From positions 41,013 to 105,012 of the forward strand of contig JADKIZ010000041.1 in NCBI GenBank assembly GCA_016722445.1: a stretch of 64,000 bases of DNA, read 5' to 3'. The notes beneath the pieces are model-generated. The model was not told the DNA's origin, made no database searches, and saw only the letters and a program-made list of their open reading frames with translations. How positions within the stretch are numbered: position 1 is the stretch's first letter; each line of letters opens with the position of its first letter. Source of the stretch: Flavobacteriales bacterium (GTDB lineage: Bacteria; Bacteroidota; Bacteroidia; Flavobacteriales_D; Sanyastnellaceae). Below are positions 10,671 to 19,115 of this stretch, in pieces. The position numbers and the translations under genes were made by a program.

Positions 10671-12302
10671 ATGAAAGTCCTTTCCCTACTTGTATTGTCT
10701 TGCCTCGCTATCACTCAGCATATACACGCTCAGTTACCCGATGGTGCTGTTGCTCCAGATTTTACCCTGACTGATATCAATGGAGTGTCTTTCGACTTGT
10801 ACGATGATGCCGTAAGCCAAGGGAAATTCGTAGTCATCGATTTTTTTGCGACGTGGTGTGAGCCATGCTGGGATGGTTTCAATATGGGAACAATGGAAGG
10901 CATGCAACAGTGGTATGCTGAAGGCGGCATTTGCGATAGTGATGTCATCGTAATCGGCATCGAATCGGATACACAAACCAGTCTGGCGGATATGCATGGT
11001 ACAGGTTCTAACACCCAGGGCGACTATGTGAGCCTAGCGTCTTATCCGTTATTCAATCCATCTAACCTTGATGTTCCGAATTTGTACGATGTCAATGAGT
11101 TTCCAACCTATTATGTGATTTGTCCGAATGGCCTCATTTACCATCAACCTTTCTTCGCTCCTGGAGCACTCAATCTTGCTGCTGAAAGTTGTGCCTTAGC
11201 AAATGATGTGGAGGTGAGTTATGCCGTGGATTCTGATTGTGGTAGCAATACTTACACAGCCCAAATCATCTTCAGCAATGTCAATATCAATACCCTCAAC
11301 AGTTTTGAGGTGGTATATTCTTTTAATGGCGGACCTGAAGAGCTTTATACTTGGAGTGGAAGTCTGGCCATGGGCATGGAATCAACTTTTCAGTTACCCA
11401 CACATGTTTTCAGCAATGGCAATCATACTTTGAGCTATCGCCTGCAAAATCCTAATGGACAAACTGATGAAAACAACATCAACAATTGCGCTGCTGCCAT
11501 TTTCACTATAAACGATATTGAATCATTCACAGGAATGGATGAAAGTTTTAGTGACGGTGCACTTCCGGAAGATACTTGGGCATTTATTGGTTTTATGGAC
11601 GATCTCAATTGGGAGTATAGTAATGTTCATGGTGGGTGTATTCTGGTTCCTTGTTATGAACCCTTTGAAACCATCAATTATAATATTTATGGTTGGTCGC
11701 CCCATGTGAGCCTCTCTGGAACAGATCAGGCTTTTCTTCAATTCGATTATGCCTATGCGCAATTTCCGGGAATTGAAGATGGATTGACCTTCGAAATCAA
11801 TTCGGCTTGTCTGGATCTGATGGTCTTTGAAAAATATGGTGCTGATCTCGCAACCGCGCCGCCTACTACTGAGAGTTTTGTGCCACAAGACGATGAATGG
11901 TCAACATTCTGCTATGATTTAAGTGCATTCATTGGTACGGAAATTTATTTGTGGTTTGAAGCGGATTATGAATTTGGAAATAATATATACATCGACAATG
12001 TTCGGATCACTCAAAATGATTGCACAGTGAGTTTGGATGAATTTGGAATGACTTCAACCATGGCTGTTTATCCCAATCCTGCCAAAGAACGTGTTTATGT
12101 TCAACTATCGAAAACCACCTCATTGCCGGAATCGGTGCGAATCATCAATCAACTTGGACAGGTGTGCGGTGAAGTTACAGGTCAAGAAATTTTAGCTTCA
12201 CTCATGGAAATAAACACTGCTGATTTGAATGCTGGTCTGTATTGGATTGTTGCAACCTATGCAGACCATGTGGAGAGCAAATCCATGGAAGTGGTGAAAT
12301 GA
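10671..12302 (+). CDS. secreted TlpA/thioredoxin-fold protein with T9SS type A domain
   Basis: The 543-residue protein starts with a signal peptide (SLLVLSCLAITQHIHAQ). A TlpA/AhpC-TSA-like thioredoxin domain follows (about 25-170), with APDFTLTDINGVSFDL and an active-site motif WCEPC (Cys 63 and Cys 66); the cis-Pro region reads FPTYYVICPNG. Residues 180-280 look like a CARDB/Ig-type module, and 290-455 like a jelly-roll/MAM-like module. A T9SS sorting domain ends it (AVYPNPAKERVYVQLSK ... KSMEVVK). Such fusions recur in Bacteroidota and probably act as surface or extracellular disulfide oxidoreductases, but the substrate is unknown. The reading frame is intact and has a good promoter. Confidence 0.85.
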   Translation: MKVLSLLVLSCLAITQHIHAQLPDGAVAPDFTLTDINGVSFDLYDDAVSQGKFVVIDFFATWCEPCWDGFNMGTMEGMQQWYAEGGICDSDVIVIGIESDTQTSLADMHGTGSNTQGDYVSLASYPLFNPSNLDVPNLYDVNEFPTYYVICPNGLIYHQPFFAPGALNLAAESCALANDVEVSYAVDSDCGSNTYTAQIIFSNVNINTLNSFEVVYSFNGGPEELYTWSGSLAMGMESTFQLPTHVFSNGNHTLSYRLQNPNGQTDENNINNCAAAIFTINDIESFTGMDESFSDGALPEDTWAFIGFMDDLNWEYSNVHGGCILVPCYEPFETINYNIYGWSPHVSLSGTDQAFLQFDYAYAQFPGIEDGLTFEINSACLDLMVFEKYGADLATAPPTTESFVPQDDEWSTFCYDLSAFIGTEIYLWFEADYEFGNNIYIDNVRITQNDCTVSLDEFGMTSTMAVYPNPAKERVYVQLSKTTSLPESVRIINQLGQVCGEVTGQEILASLMEINTADLNAGLYWIVATYADHVESKSMEVVK

Positions 12303-12355
12303 ATTTAGAACCCTGATTGGGAAGTGATGAAAGACGGTCATATCACCAATGAGAG

Positions 12356-13012
12356 ATGAAGCTAACTCCAGAAGAATTGTCAGCACAGCAGTTTGTCCTC
12401 ATGGATCAACTGGATCATGACGACATCGTACCTTTCATTCAGCAAAATTTGAAAAAATGGACAAGCTACGCGGTCATATACTTTATCGCGAACATGCTTT
12501 CATTTGGGTTAGCTGGTTTTCTGCTGGTGCGAGGTTGGAAGCATCCTGAATATTCGATTGCTTCGGATATTGGTTCTTTTATTACTGGATTGACACTTGC
12601 TTTTTTGTTGTTGCCTTTCCATGAGTATATTCATGTACTGGCATATCGAAGCCAGGGGGCAAAACAAACTTCATATGCGGCAAATCTGAGGAAATTCTAT
12701 TTCATGGCATTGGCCGATCGGTTTGTAGCCAACAAAAAAGAATTCACGATTGTGGCTCTTGCGCCTTTTGTGTCCATCACTGCTATGTTATTGATTTTAT
12801 TCTTCGTGCTGAATCCTTCCTGGCAACCAACTGTCGTTGGCACATTGTTGTTACACACTGCCATGTGTTCCGGTGATTTTGGTTTGTTATGTTATTTAGA
12901 AATTCATCGAGACAAAGAAATAGTTACCTACGATGATGTACCGGCGAAAATGACATATTTTTTTGGAAGACCTGTGAAGAGTTTAACCCAGATTCCAAGA
13001 ATTTCGACGTGA
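12356..13012 (+). CDS. DUF3267 family membrane protein, putative zincin protease
   Basis: A 218-residue protein with about four hydrophobic segments. The second segment is followed by LPFHEYIHVLAY, an HExxH zinc-binding motif within a membrane-embedded setting typical of DUF3267. A later segment LLLHTAMCSGDFGLLCYLEIHR carries the Asp expected as a further ligand in this family (inference). The family is regarded as putative membrane metalloproteases with no settled substrate. It follows the thioredoxin-fold gene by 53 bp in the same direction and could be co-transcribed. Confidence 0.8.
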   Translation: MKLTPEELSAQQFVLMDQLDHDDIVPFIQQNLKKWTSYAVIYFIANMLSFGLAGFLLVRGWKHPEYSIASDIGSFITGLTLAFLLLPFHEYIHVLAYRSQGAKQTSYAANLRKFYFMALADRFVANKKEFTIVALAPFVSITAMLLILFFVLNPSWQPTVVGTLLLHTAMCSGDFGLLCYLEIHRDKEIVTYDDVPAKMTYFFGRPVKSLTQIPRIST

Positions 13013-13141
13013 TAGAATAGTCCAATTAAGATGCTTCTGACGCTCTGAAAATGAATACAAAAAAACAAGTTGGATAGAATTTTCTTTGTTTCTAATTGAA
13101 GTATCTGACGCGAATGGTGAAACTACTTCTGACGACATGTA

Positions 13142-13531
13142 TCACATCCCTTGTGGTTGAATGACACTGTTTCTGTTGCCTTCAGTATCTACAAATGAAA
13201 CATAAATGCCAAAACCTGGAATGGGCATGGGATCTCCCAATACTGTACCACCTTCTTGTTTTATTTTTTGAATGGTTTCAGTGATGTCTTCTACACCAAT
13301 GACTATAGAAGGATATTGCATCGGCCAGTCAGGCTTCACAGGAAAAAATCCACCGTCGATACTGCCTGCAGGAAAGCCAGGTTTGACATCTGTGATGGCT
13401 GTCTTCGCCAGAATGTATGCGTCTGATTCTTCGCCAAGTGCCGTGAGCTGCCAGCCAAAACATGCAGCGTAAAATTGAGATATTCTCTTTGCATCTCGAT
13501 AAGGAAGTTCAAAATGTACGACTGGATTCAT
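13142..13531 (-). CDS. VOC (glyoxalase/dioxygenase fold) family protein
   Basis: A 129-residue single-domain protein. It begins VVHFELPYRDAKRISQFYAACFGW, the usual first beta-alpha unit of VOC proteins, and ends ISFVDTEGNRN-like (YVSFVDTEGNRNSVIQPQ), the second half of the fold. The length equals that of typical small VOC proteins of the PhnB/CFP30-like group. The substrate cannot be assigned. It stands alone, convergent with the DUF3267 gene and divergent from the TonB-C gene. Confidence 0.82.
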   Translation of the reverse strand: MNPVVHFELPYRDAKRISQFYAACFGWQLTALGEESDAYILAKTAITDVKPGFPAGSIDGGFFPVKPDWPMQYPSIVIGVEDITETIQKIKQEGGTVLGDPMPIPGFGIYVSFVDTEGNRNSVIQPQGM

Positions 13532-13739
13532 GGTGTTTGTGTTGTTGTGGTGAATGAGTTTTTCAATTTTCCAATATTACAACCGTAATAATAATCTTGA
13601 ATATGTTGTTTCAAAATATGCGATGTTTTCCCTCACTGGAATTTTCAATACCACTTTTTTGGAGTATTGATCTGCAACATATCCATTGAATTGTTGGTGA
13701 TTCACATCTTGAATTGGTGAGATTGTCCTGTGTAAAGCA

Positions 13740-13747
13740 TACCTTTG
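13740..13747 (+). promoter_or_regulatory. Bacteroidota -7 box (TACCTTTG)
   Basis: TACCTTTG matches TAnnTTTG and sits 21 bp before the ATG of the TonB-C protein at 13769. No -33 TTTG is found at the right spacing; the nearest TTG elements are 14 and 23 bp upstream. Confidence 0.45.
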
Positions 13748-13768
13748 AATCCAATAGCAAATTCATTG

Positions 13769-14209
13769 ATGAAAAATCTCTTCTTCATTCTCCTGATCTG
13801 TTTTACACAGCAACTCATGGCTCAACCTCCTGCAGAACCAACTCCGCCGCCGCCACCACCGCCACCTATCGAAGAATTTGACCCCAATACACCGATGATG
13901 TTTGCTGAGCAGATGCCTGTTTATCCCGGTGGTGAAGTACAAATGCAATTGGACATCATGAAAAATGCACCTTATCCGAAGGAAGAATATGAAAAGAAAA
14001 TCAGCTGTACAGTATATGTCAAGTTCGTTGTGGAAAAGGACGGTACGGTGAGTCATGTTGAGGCACTCAGAACTATTCCAAATATTCCCGCATTCACGAA
14101 TGTTACGGTGGATGCTGTCAAAAAGCTCAAACCATTTGCTCCTGGAATACATTCTGGTAAACCAGTTCGAATACAAATGACGATACCTGTAAAATTCGTG
14201 ACGAAGTAA
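13769..14209 (+). CDS. TonB C-terminal domain periplasmic protein
   Basis: A 146-residue protein. The start at MKNLFFILLICFTQQLMAQ gives a clean signal peptide; a longer TTG-started frame does not. A poly-proline linker (EPTPPPPPPPPIEEFDP) is followed by a TonB-like C-terminal domain (about 60-146), with the family pattern FPGG-like VYPGGEVQMQLDIMKN, YPKEEYEKKISCTVYVKFVVEKDGTVSHVEALR and KPFAPGIHSGKPVRIQMTIPVKF. There is no N-terminal energy-transducing anchor beyond the signal peptide, so it is probably a periplasmic or outer-membrane accessory protein rather than a canonical TonB. Confidence 0.83.
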   Translation: MKNLFFILLICFTQQLMAQPPAEPTPPPPPPPPIEEFDPNTPMMFAEQMPVYPGGEVQMQLDIMKNAPYPKEEYEKKISCTVYVKFVVEKDGTVSHVEALRTIPNIPAFTNVTVDAVKKLKPFAPGIHSGKPVRIQMTIPVKFVTK

Positions 14210-14275
14210 GTCTGATTTTGGTCTAGGTACGCTGGAATGATATCTGTTGAATATTCATGATTCTTCAATGATGAT

Positions 14276-15706
14276 TTATTCTTTCAGTTTACTGATAACA
14301 TATGTTATCCATAGATCTTCACTGATTTCATCTCCTATGTAAAAATCCGGAACTATGCCGACATCATCGACGGTGATTTTACCTATGGTGACATATCTGG
14401 AAGTAGAATAGACCAACACGAACTGAGTATCTGGAGATGCTATTGTAGAGACATTGCCAACATCAAATGCACCTTTGGTCTGACGTCCGAATGTTTTCAC
14501 TTTCCAACTTTGTTCTAAATCGAAAATGAACTGTTCACCTGCACTTGCAGTGTTTTCATTGATCAACAAGGCAACTTTCTGTGGATTGGGGTGAACATTT
14601 TCGAATTGGATCACTGAGGTAGTTCCTTCAAATATTTTTTCAAATCCGCCTTTGTTGGCTTCAAGTCTTTTTACAAAATCCTCAAAAATTGGACGTTCTT
14701 CTTCGCTAAGATCCGGATTATTCAGCAAGTCAGTCCATGTCTTATTGTTGATGTCGGATGAATAAAACTCTACCAAATTGCGGTAAATGGGATTGGTGTA
14801 GATAAAAGGTAAAATGCTCGCATAGGTGCGATCTGAACCTCCTCCGTTATCGCGTATGTCAATGACCAGATATGGGGATTGAAGTATTCGCTTTTCCCAT
14901 TCCGCAACCAAAGCTTCGAGTTTTTCTTTATGTTGGAGTTCGAAAGATGGAAGTTTGATGTACACCGTTGCATCGTCGATTTGATAAGCGAATGGTGAAT
15001 CTGCATATTTCGCTTTATAGCTCAATTCCTTTGTAGGTTCAAGGATCACTTGCGGTACTTGTTTTTCAAGTGTGAGATCATTTAAGGTGAGGTATTTGTT
15101 TACCTCAAATCGAATTTGATTGATAGCTTGTCGACTGTGATCGCCGAGATAATACACACCGGAATCCATCTTTACCGCCAATTGGATTTTCACTTCTCCC
15201 GGCTTCCAGTCAGGATTTTCGGACTTTAGGATATAACCCACAATCTGATCTTTTACCGCTTTCATGAGAATGGTATAACCTCCAATGGTCCAAATGCCTT
15301 CAACCGATGAGATGGGTTGTTTTGACATAGCAGCTTCCCATTGATGAAGCTGTTTTTCTGTAACCGTAGGTAAGACCCTTGCGGATTCTGCCGATTGCTC
15401 GCTAGGACTCACCGTTTCTGTCGCATAGATTCCGATATGATTCTCCCGGAAATAATGCAACCATTCTGAAAGTACCGTTGCGCATGTATTCACATCATTG
15501 GATTTTTCGGCCTTTTCAGCAATCAGGTGATTGAGCAGTTCATAACTCTGTTTCCCCTTTTTCTCAAGGGTATAAACATAGCCAGCATCGTTTTCTTCAA
15601 AGGTTTTCTTCAGCCATTTGAATTGCTCTGAGCATTCACAATGCTGACCAAAAATAAAATAACCAGATAGCGTTAATAGAAGTGCAAGACCAGTCCTTTT
15701 CATCAC
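14276..15706 (-). CDS. S41 family (tail-specific) peptidase
   Basis: A 476-residue protein with a signal peptide (MMKRTGLALLLTLSGYFIFGQ). An N-terminal helical domain precedes the C-terminal S41 protease domain (about 245-460). Seen hallmarks are YLVIDIRDNGGGSD, the beta-strand loop of the fold, and LLINENTASAGEQF, with the nucleophile Ser in TASAGE. TKGAFDVGN follows. It is likely a periplasmic serine protease of the C-terminal processing family; an obvious PDZ domain is not visible. It is transcribed alone, with no close partner on the same strand. Confidence 0.85.
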   Translation of the reverse strand: MMKRTGLALLLTLSGYFIFGQHCECSEQFKWLKKTFEENDAGYVYTLEKKGKQSYELLNHLIAEKAEKSNDVNTCATVLSEWLHYFRENHIGIYATETVSPSEQSAESARVLPTVTEKQLHQWEAAMSKQPISSVEGIWTIGGYTILMKAVKDQIVGYILKSENPDWKPGEVKIQLAVKMDSGVYYLGDHSRQAINQIRFEVNKYLTLNDLTLEKQVPQVILEPTKELSYKAKYADSPFAYQIDDATVYIKLPSFELQHKEKLEALVAEWEKRILQSPYLVIDIRDNGGGSDRTYASILPFIYTNPIYRNLVEFYSSDINNKTWTDLLNNPDLSEEERPIFEDFVKRLEANKGGFEKIFEGTTSVIQFENVHPNPQKVALLINENTASAGEQFIFDLEQSWKVKTFGRQTKGAFDVGNVSTIASPDTQFVLVYSTSRYVTIGKITVDDVGIVPDFYIGDEISEDLWITYVISKLKE

Positions 15707-15904
15707 AATGTCATGAATTAATTTGTATCATAATTTGAGCAGATACCAATAAACAGGTCTTCGAAATTTCCCCGAGAGGGGAAGAGCGGTCAAATATATA
15801 ACCTCATAAGTTCTCGTTTTATTTTGATTTGATCAACTTCTTAAAATTTCAGAATTGGATGATGAGTGCTGAGAAAGTACTCATCATCCCCGTTTTGATA
15901 TTAT

Positions 15905-18900
15905 TTATTTTTTCATGAATCGTACCGTTGGTCTGCCATCCAAGAGTATGGTATATATCCCTGTGGCGATATCAGAGCAATCAATCTGAATACTGTTGGT
16001 GCCATTGGTGTTGATTGTCCAATTCACTCTTCCATGGACATCCACCATCGATAAAACGGCATTGGGTTGTGGTATCGAATTAAACTGCACATTCAATATG
16101 TCATTCACCGGATTAGGATAGAGTAGGAGCGCAGAGCTGACCAATTCATCAACCACATTGTAGACCACCTGCATCTCTTCACTAACATCCTCGCATCCGT
16201 TTTCATCGGTGATGGCAACACTGTAATTACCAGTAGTTGTGATACTGTAATTCTGCGATGTGGCATTCTGAATGGGATTACCGTTGAGGTACCATTGATA
16301 AGTTGATGCCTCATTCGCTGTGAGCGTGTTTCCATTTGCGGTGAAAGTTGCTTCTGCATTGACGGCGCTCAGTTCCCAGTTTTGACTATAAGTACAAAGG
16401 CTGTTGGACACACTCATGGTGAGCAATCCACTTGCATCCAAAGTGTGGATATAATCGTTTTGACCGACAAGGGCATCCTCAAAACTCCATTCAAGTGATG
16501 CTATCCAAACAGCATCGTTGGTGCATTCAATGCTTTCGCCTGCGCATATTGAGGTAGCTGAAATACTTGCTTGTTCCAAATCCAAACAATCGTAAATGGT
16601 ATTCATTTCAGTGTTGGTCACAATAGCTGGATTGAAATCAAAATAAATGGATGCGGTATTGGGTATTTCGGTTCCTGCGTCCAAACCAATCACGGGTAGT
16701 ATTCGATAAGTCACAAAACCATGGCTGCCTGATTCATCTGAAGTGGCATCAGGTAAATTGATGTCGTTGAATTGGAATGTCGCGAGATTGTTTTCATCAA
16801 TCGACAACAGAAAATCATGCGACCAAGCCACAGGTTGCAGCGTGCTTCGCTGGAGTAGATCATTCAAATCGTTTTCAATGCGAACATTGGATGCAGGAGC
16901 ATTACCAGTGTTCTGAAAACGAATGGAGTACTCTAATTCAGAACCATCAAGCACGTATCCTGCATCGGTATAGCCGTTGTTTTCTGTAATGTCGTTGGGA
17001 TCGTAGCTGCACGTGATTGGATTAGTAATCGTCTCGGACTGACTGAAACTTGGTAGTCCATTTATATCCATGAGATTAACCGTAATGACGTTGGTCGTGA
17101 GATTCCCCAAATCAGCGAGGCTTGCTGGAGTTACCATCACAAAAAGGGACATATCCTCCATCGGATTGAGGTTAGTAATATCCCATATCAATGTGTTGCC
17201 GCTAATGCTTGTAGGCATGGGAGTTGAAGAAACAAAGCTGTGGACCGGATCAATTTCATAAGTGAATTCACCATTTGCGACGATATTACCTATGTTCTCA
17301 ATAAACAGCGAATGTGTAACATTCGCTCCATCGCAAATTCCTGGAGGCGATATCAGGTTGATGGATGCTTCAGAAACCTGCGCCCCATCAATGATGAAGG
17401 GAATATCAATGGTTAGACTTTCCGATGCAGATATGAAAGTGAAAGAACCAGGGTAAATTCCTGGATTAAAGTAGTCATGCTGATCTGGAACGTTCAATGT
17501 ATAAGAACCTGGTGTGATTTCGAGTTGGATTTGATGATTCGTTGTAAAATATTGGGTCAATATGTTCGTCGAATTCGTAATGTCTGCTTCAAAATCATTG
17601 AACGGCAATTCACCAGAATCGTAAATTCCATTGCTATTGTCATCAATAAAACCATTCAGTTGTAATGTAGCGAAATTGTCTATGGAAAGATTCACGGGAA
17701 TAATAAAAACGTGCCCTTCGGCCATCACAGCTAGATCCTGATCGCCGTCTTGGTCGTAGTCGAAATGTTGAATTGAAGAGATAAAGTAGTTTATACCAGT
17801 GTCGTAATTGACTTCATTCAATTGGTCCACGTTGGTATATGTGCTCCATATTTCATCATGCATAAAAATGGACAAGTTTCCAGAGGTGTTTGTACAAATG
17901 AATTCCAATTCACTGTCCGCATCGACATTGATTGCACATGCTCCTGGAGCAAGATTTTGATTTGGGTTGAATATGAATGAGTCATAATTATAGGTTGGAC
18001 TAACTGCATCATCAATACCTAGATGCCCATTTGTACCCTTAAGACCTATGAGGTTGAGATCTCCGGAGCCATAAACATCCCCAATATCATAAGACATGCA
18101 TTCTAGTGCTGGATATTGAACAGAACTGTTGCTGTAAGTTGCCGGACCAATAGCCATATAGACAATAATATAATAAAATGGGGCGGAGAACATCTGACAG
18201 CATAGATCATTGAGTCCGTCAGCATTATAATCAATCACCCGCAAATCATATACATTACCAATGAATCCAGTCCCATCGATTGGAAGAATAATCAACAATT
18301 GAGGCGTTTGAAATACTCCAGACTCATATTCGATCATGTAAATGTTATCACTGTCACTGTATGTCGAGTTATCGCCGAATGTTCCATTATGCATGCTCAA
18401 TATTTCATTGTCACCATCTGAATTTGCATCACCAATTGCTATTCTGTTAAACCAAAAGTTGTAACCCACAGATGCATCTTCAGCAGGAAGATAAAATACA
18501 AGCGTTTCAGGTCCGAAATTGAATGAGCCCAGATTTTCACGGTAGTACATGGAATATCCGGTTGCTGAGTTACTATGTGCTTCTGCATAAACAATATCTG
18601 GCAGACCATCACCACTTAAATCTCCAAGAGCCCATAAGTGTGCTTGACCAAGGTCAAAAAGAGAATGATTGACGTAACTGTCTGTTCCGACATTTTCGCA
18701 TATTGTGAAAACCTGCGCAGTGATCGTTTTATCCCAAAAATCGTAATAGGTTGTAGTCGACCAAGTTTCACCTGTAGCACCATCTGTAGTGAGGAGATCC
18801 GTATCGCCATCATTGTCAAGATCAATGGGATGAATACTCTTTTGCATGGAACCAACATTGGCAATTTCAACAGTTGCTCCAAACTGGGCCAACAATACTT

Positions 18901-18946
18901 GGTGGATGAATAACATACTGGTGATGGTTAGGATAAAATTTCTCAT
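15905..18946 (-). CDS. FG-GAP/VCBS surface protein with DUF7619 and T9SS type A domain (paralogue 1)
   Basis: A 1,013-residue intact protein. After the signal peptide (MRNFILTITSMLFIHQVLLAQ) come FG-GAP/VCBS-type repeats (DLDNDGDTDLLTTDG, ALGDLSGDGLPDIVYAE, AIGDANSDGDNEILSM), which form Ca-binding beta-propellers. Then come Ig-like/DUF11-like modules, a DUF7619-type module (CSYDPNDI ... IRFQNTGNAPASNVRI), a PKD-like unit (YQWYLNGNPIQNATSQNYSI) and the sorting domain (LLLYPNPVNDILNVQF ... RFMKK). It is a surface or secreted protein of unknown ligand. The segment 16285-17010 is nearly identical to the same part of the next gene. Confidence 0.85.
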   Translation of the reverse strand: MRNFILTITSMLFIHQVLLAQFGATVEIANVGSMQKSIHPIDLDNDGDTDLLTTDGATGETWSTTTYYDFWDKTITAQVFTICENVGTDSYVNHSLFDLGQAHLWALGDLSGDGLPDIVYAEAHSNSATGYSMYYRENLGSFNFGPETLVFYLPAEDASVGYNFWFNRIAIGDANSDGDNEILSMHNGTFGDNSTYSDSDNIYMIEYESGVFQTPQLLIILPIDGTGFIGNVYDLRVIDYNADGLNDLCCQMFSAPFYYIIVYMAIGPATYSNSSVQYPALECMSYDIGDVYGSGDLNLIGLKGTNGHLGIDDAVSPTYNYDSFIFNPNQNLAPGACAINVDADSELEFICTNTSGNLSIFMHDEIWSTYTNVDQLNEVNYDTGINYFISSIQHFDYDQDGDQDLAVMAEGHVFIIPVNLSIDNFATLQLNGFIDDNSNGIYDSGELPFNDFEADITNSTNILTQYFTTNHQIQLEITPGSYTLNVPDQHDYFNPGIYPGSFTFISASESLTIDIPFIIDGAQVSEASINLISPPGICDGANVTHSLFIENIGNIVANGEFTYEIDPVHSFVSSTPMPTSISGNTLIWDITNLNPMEDMSLFVMVTPASLADLGNLTTNVITVNLMDINGLPSFSQSETITNPITCSYDPNDITENNGYTDAGYVLDGSELEYSIRFQNTGNAPASNVRIENDLNDLLQRSTLQPVAWSHDFLLSIDENNLATFQFNDINLPDATSDESGSHGFVTYRILPVIGLDAGTEIPNTASIYFDFNPAIVTNTEMNTIYDCLDLEQASISATSICAGESIECTNDAVWIASLEWSFEDALVGQNDYIHTLDASGLLTMSVSNSLCTYSQNWELSAVNAEATFTANGNTLTANEASTYQWYLNGNPIQNATSQNYSITTTGNYSVAITDENGCEDVSEEMQVVYNVVDELVSSALLLYPNPVNDILNVQFNSIPQPNAVLSMVDVHGRVNWTINTNGTNSIQIDCSDIATGIYTILLDGRPTVRFMKK
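16285..17010 (-). repeat. near-identical duplicated segment, copy 1
   Basis: It encodes the DUF7619 module and following unit of paralogue 1. Long stretches are base-identical to 19495-20222, for example the whole run around YQWYLNGN, while the upstream (N-terminal) halves of the two genes differ clearly in sequence. This suggests recent duplication or gene conversion limited to this part. Confidence 0.8.
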
Positions 18947-19115
18947 AAGTATTTCGAGTTGAGATTTAATTATATCTTGATGATATGCTTAGATGCCTAT
19001 TAGTTTCTAAATGCTCAATATTCACCCTTTCCTGGCCAAAATTCATCCAAAAGGATGATGTGAAAAACCAGAGAGGACTTGTTCAAATTCCATGTCACAT
19101 TTTGATTCTTCTTTT

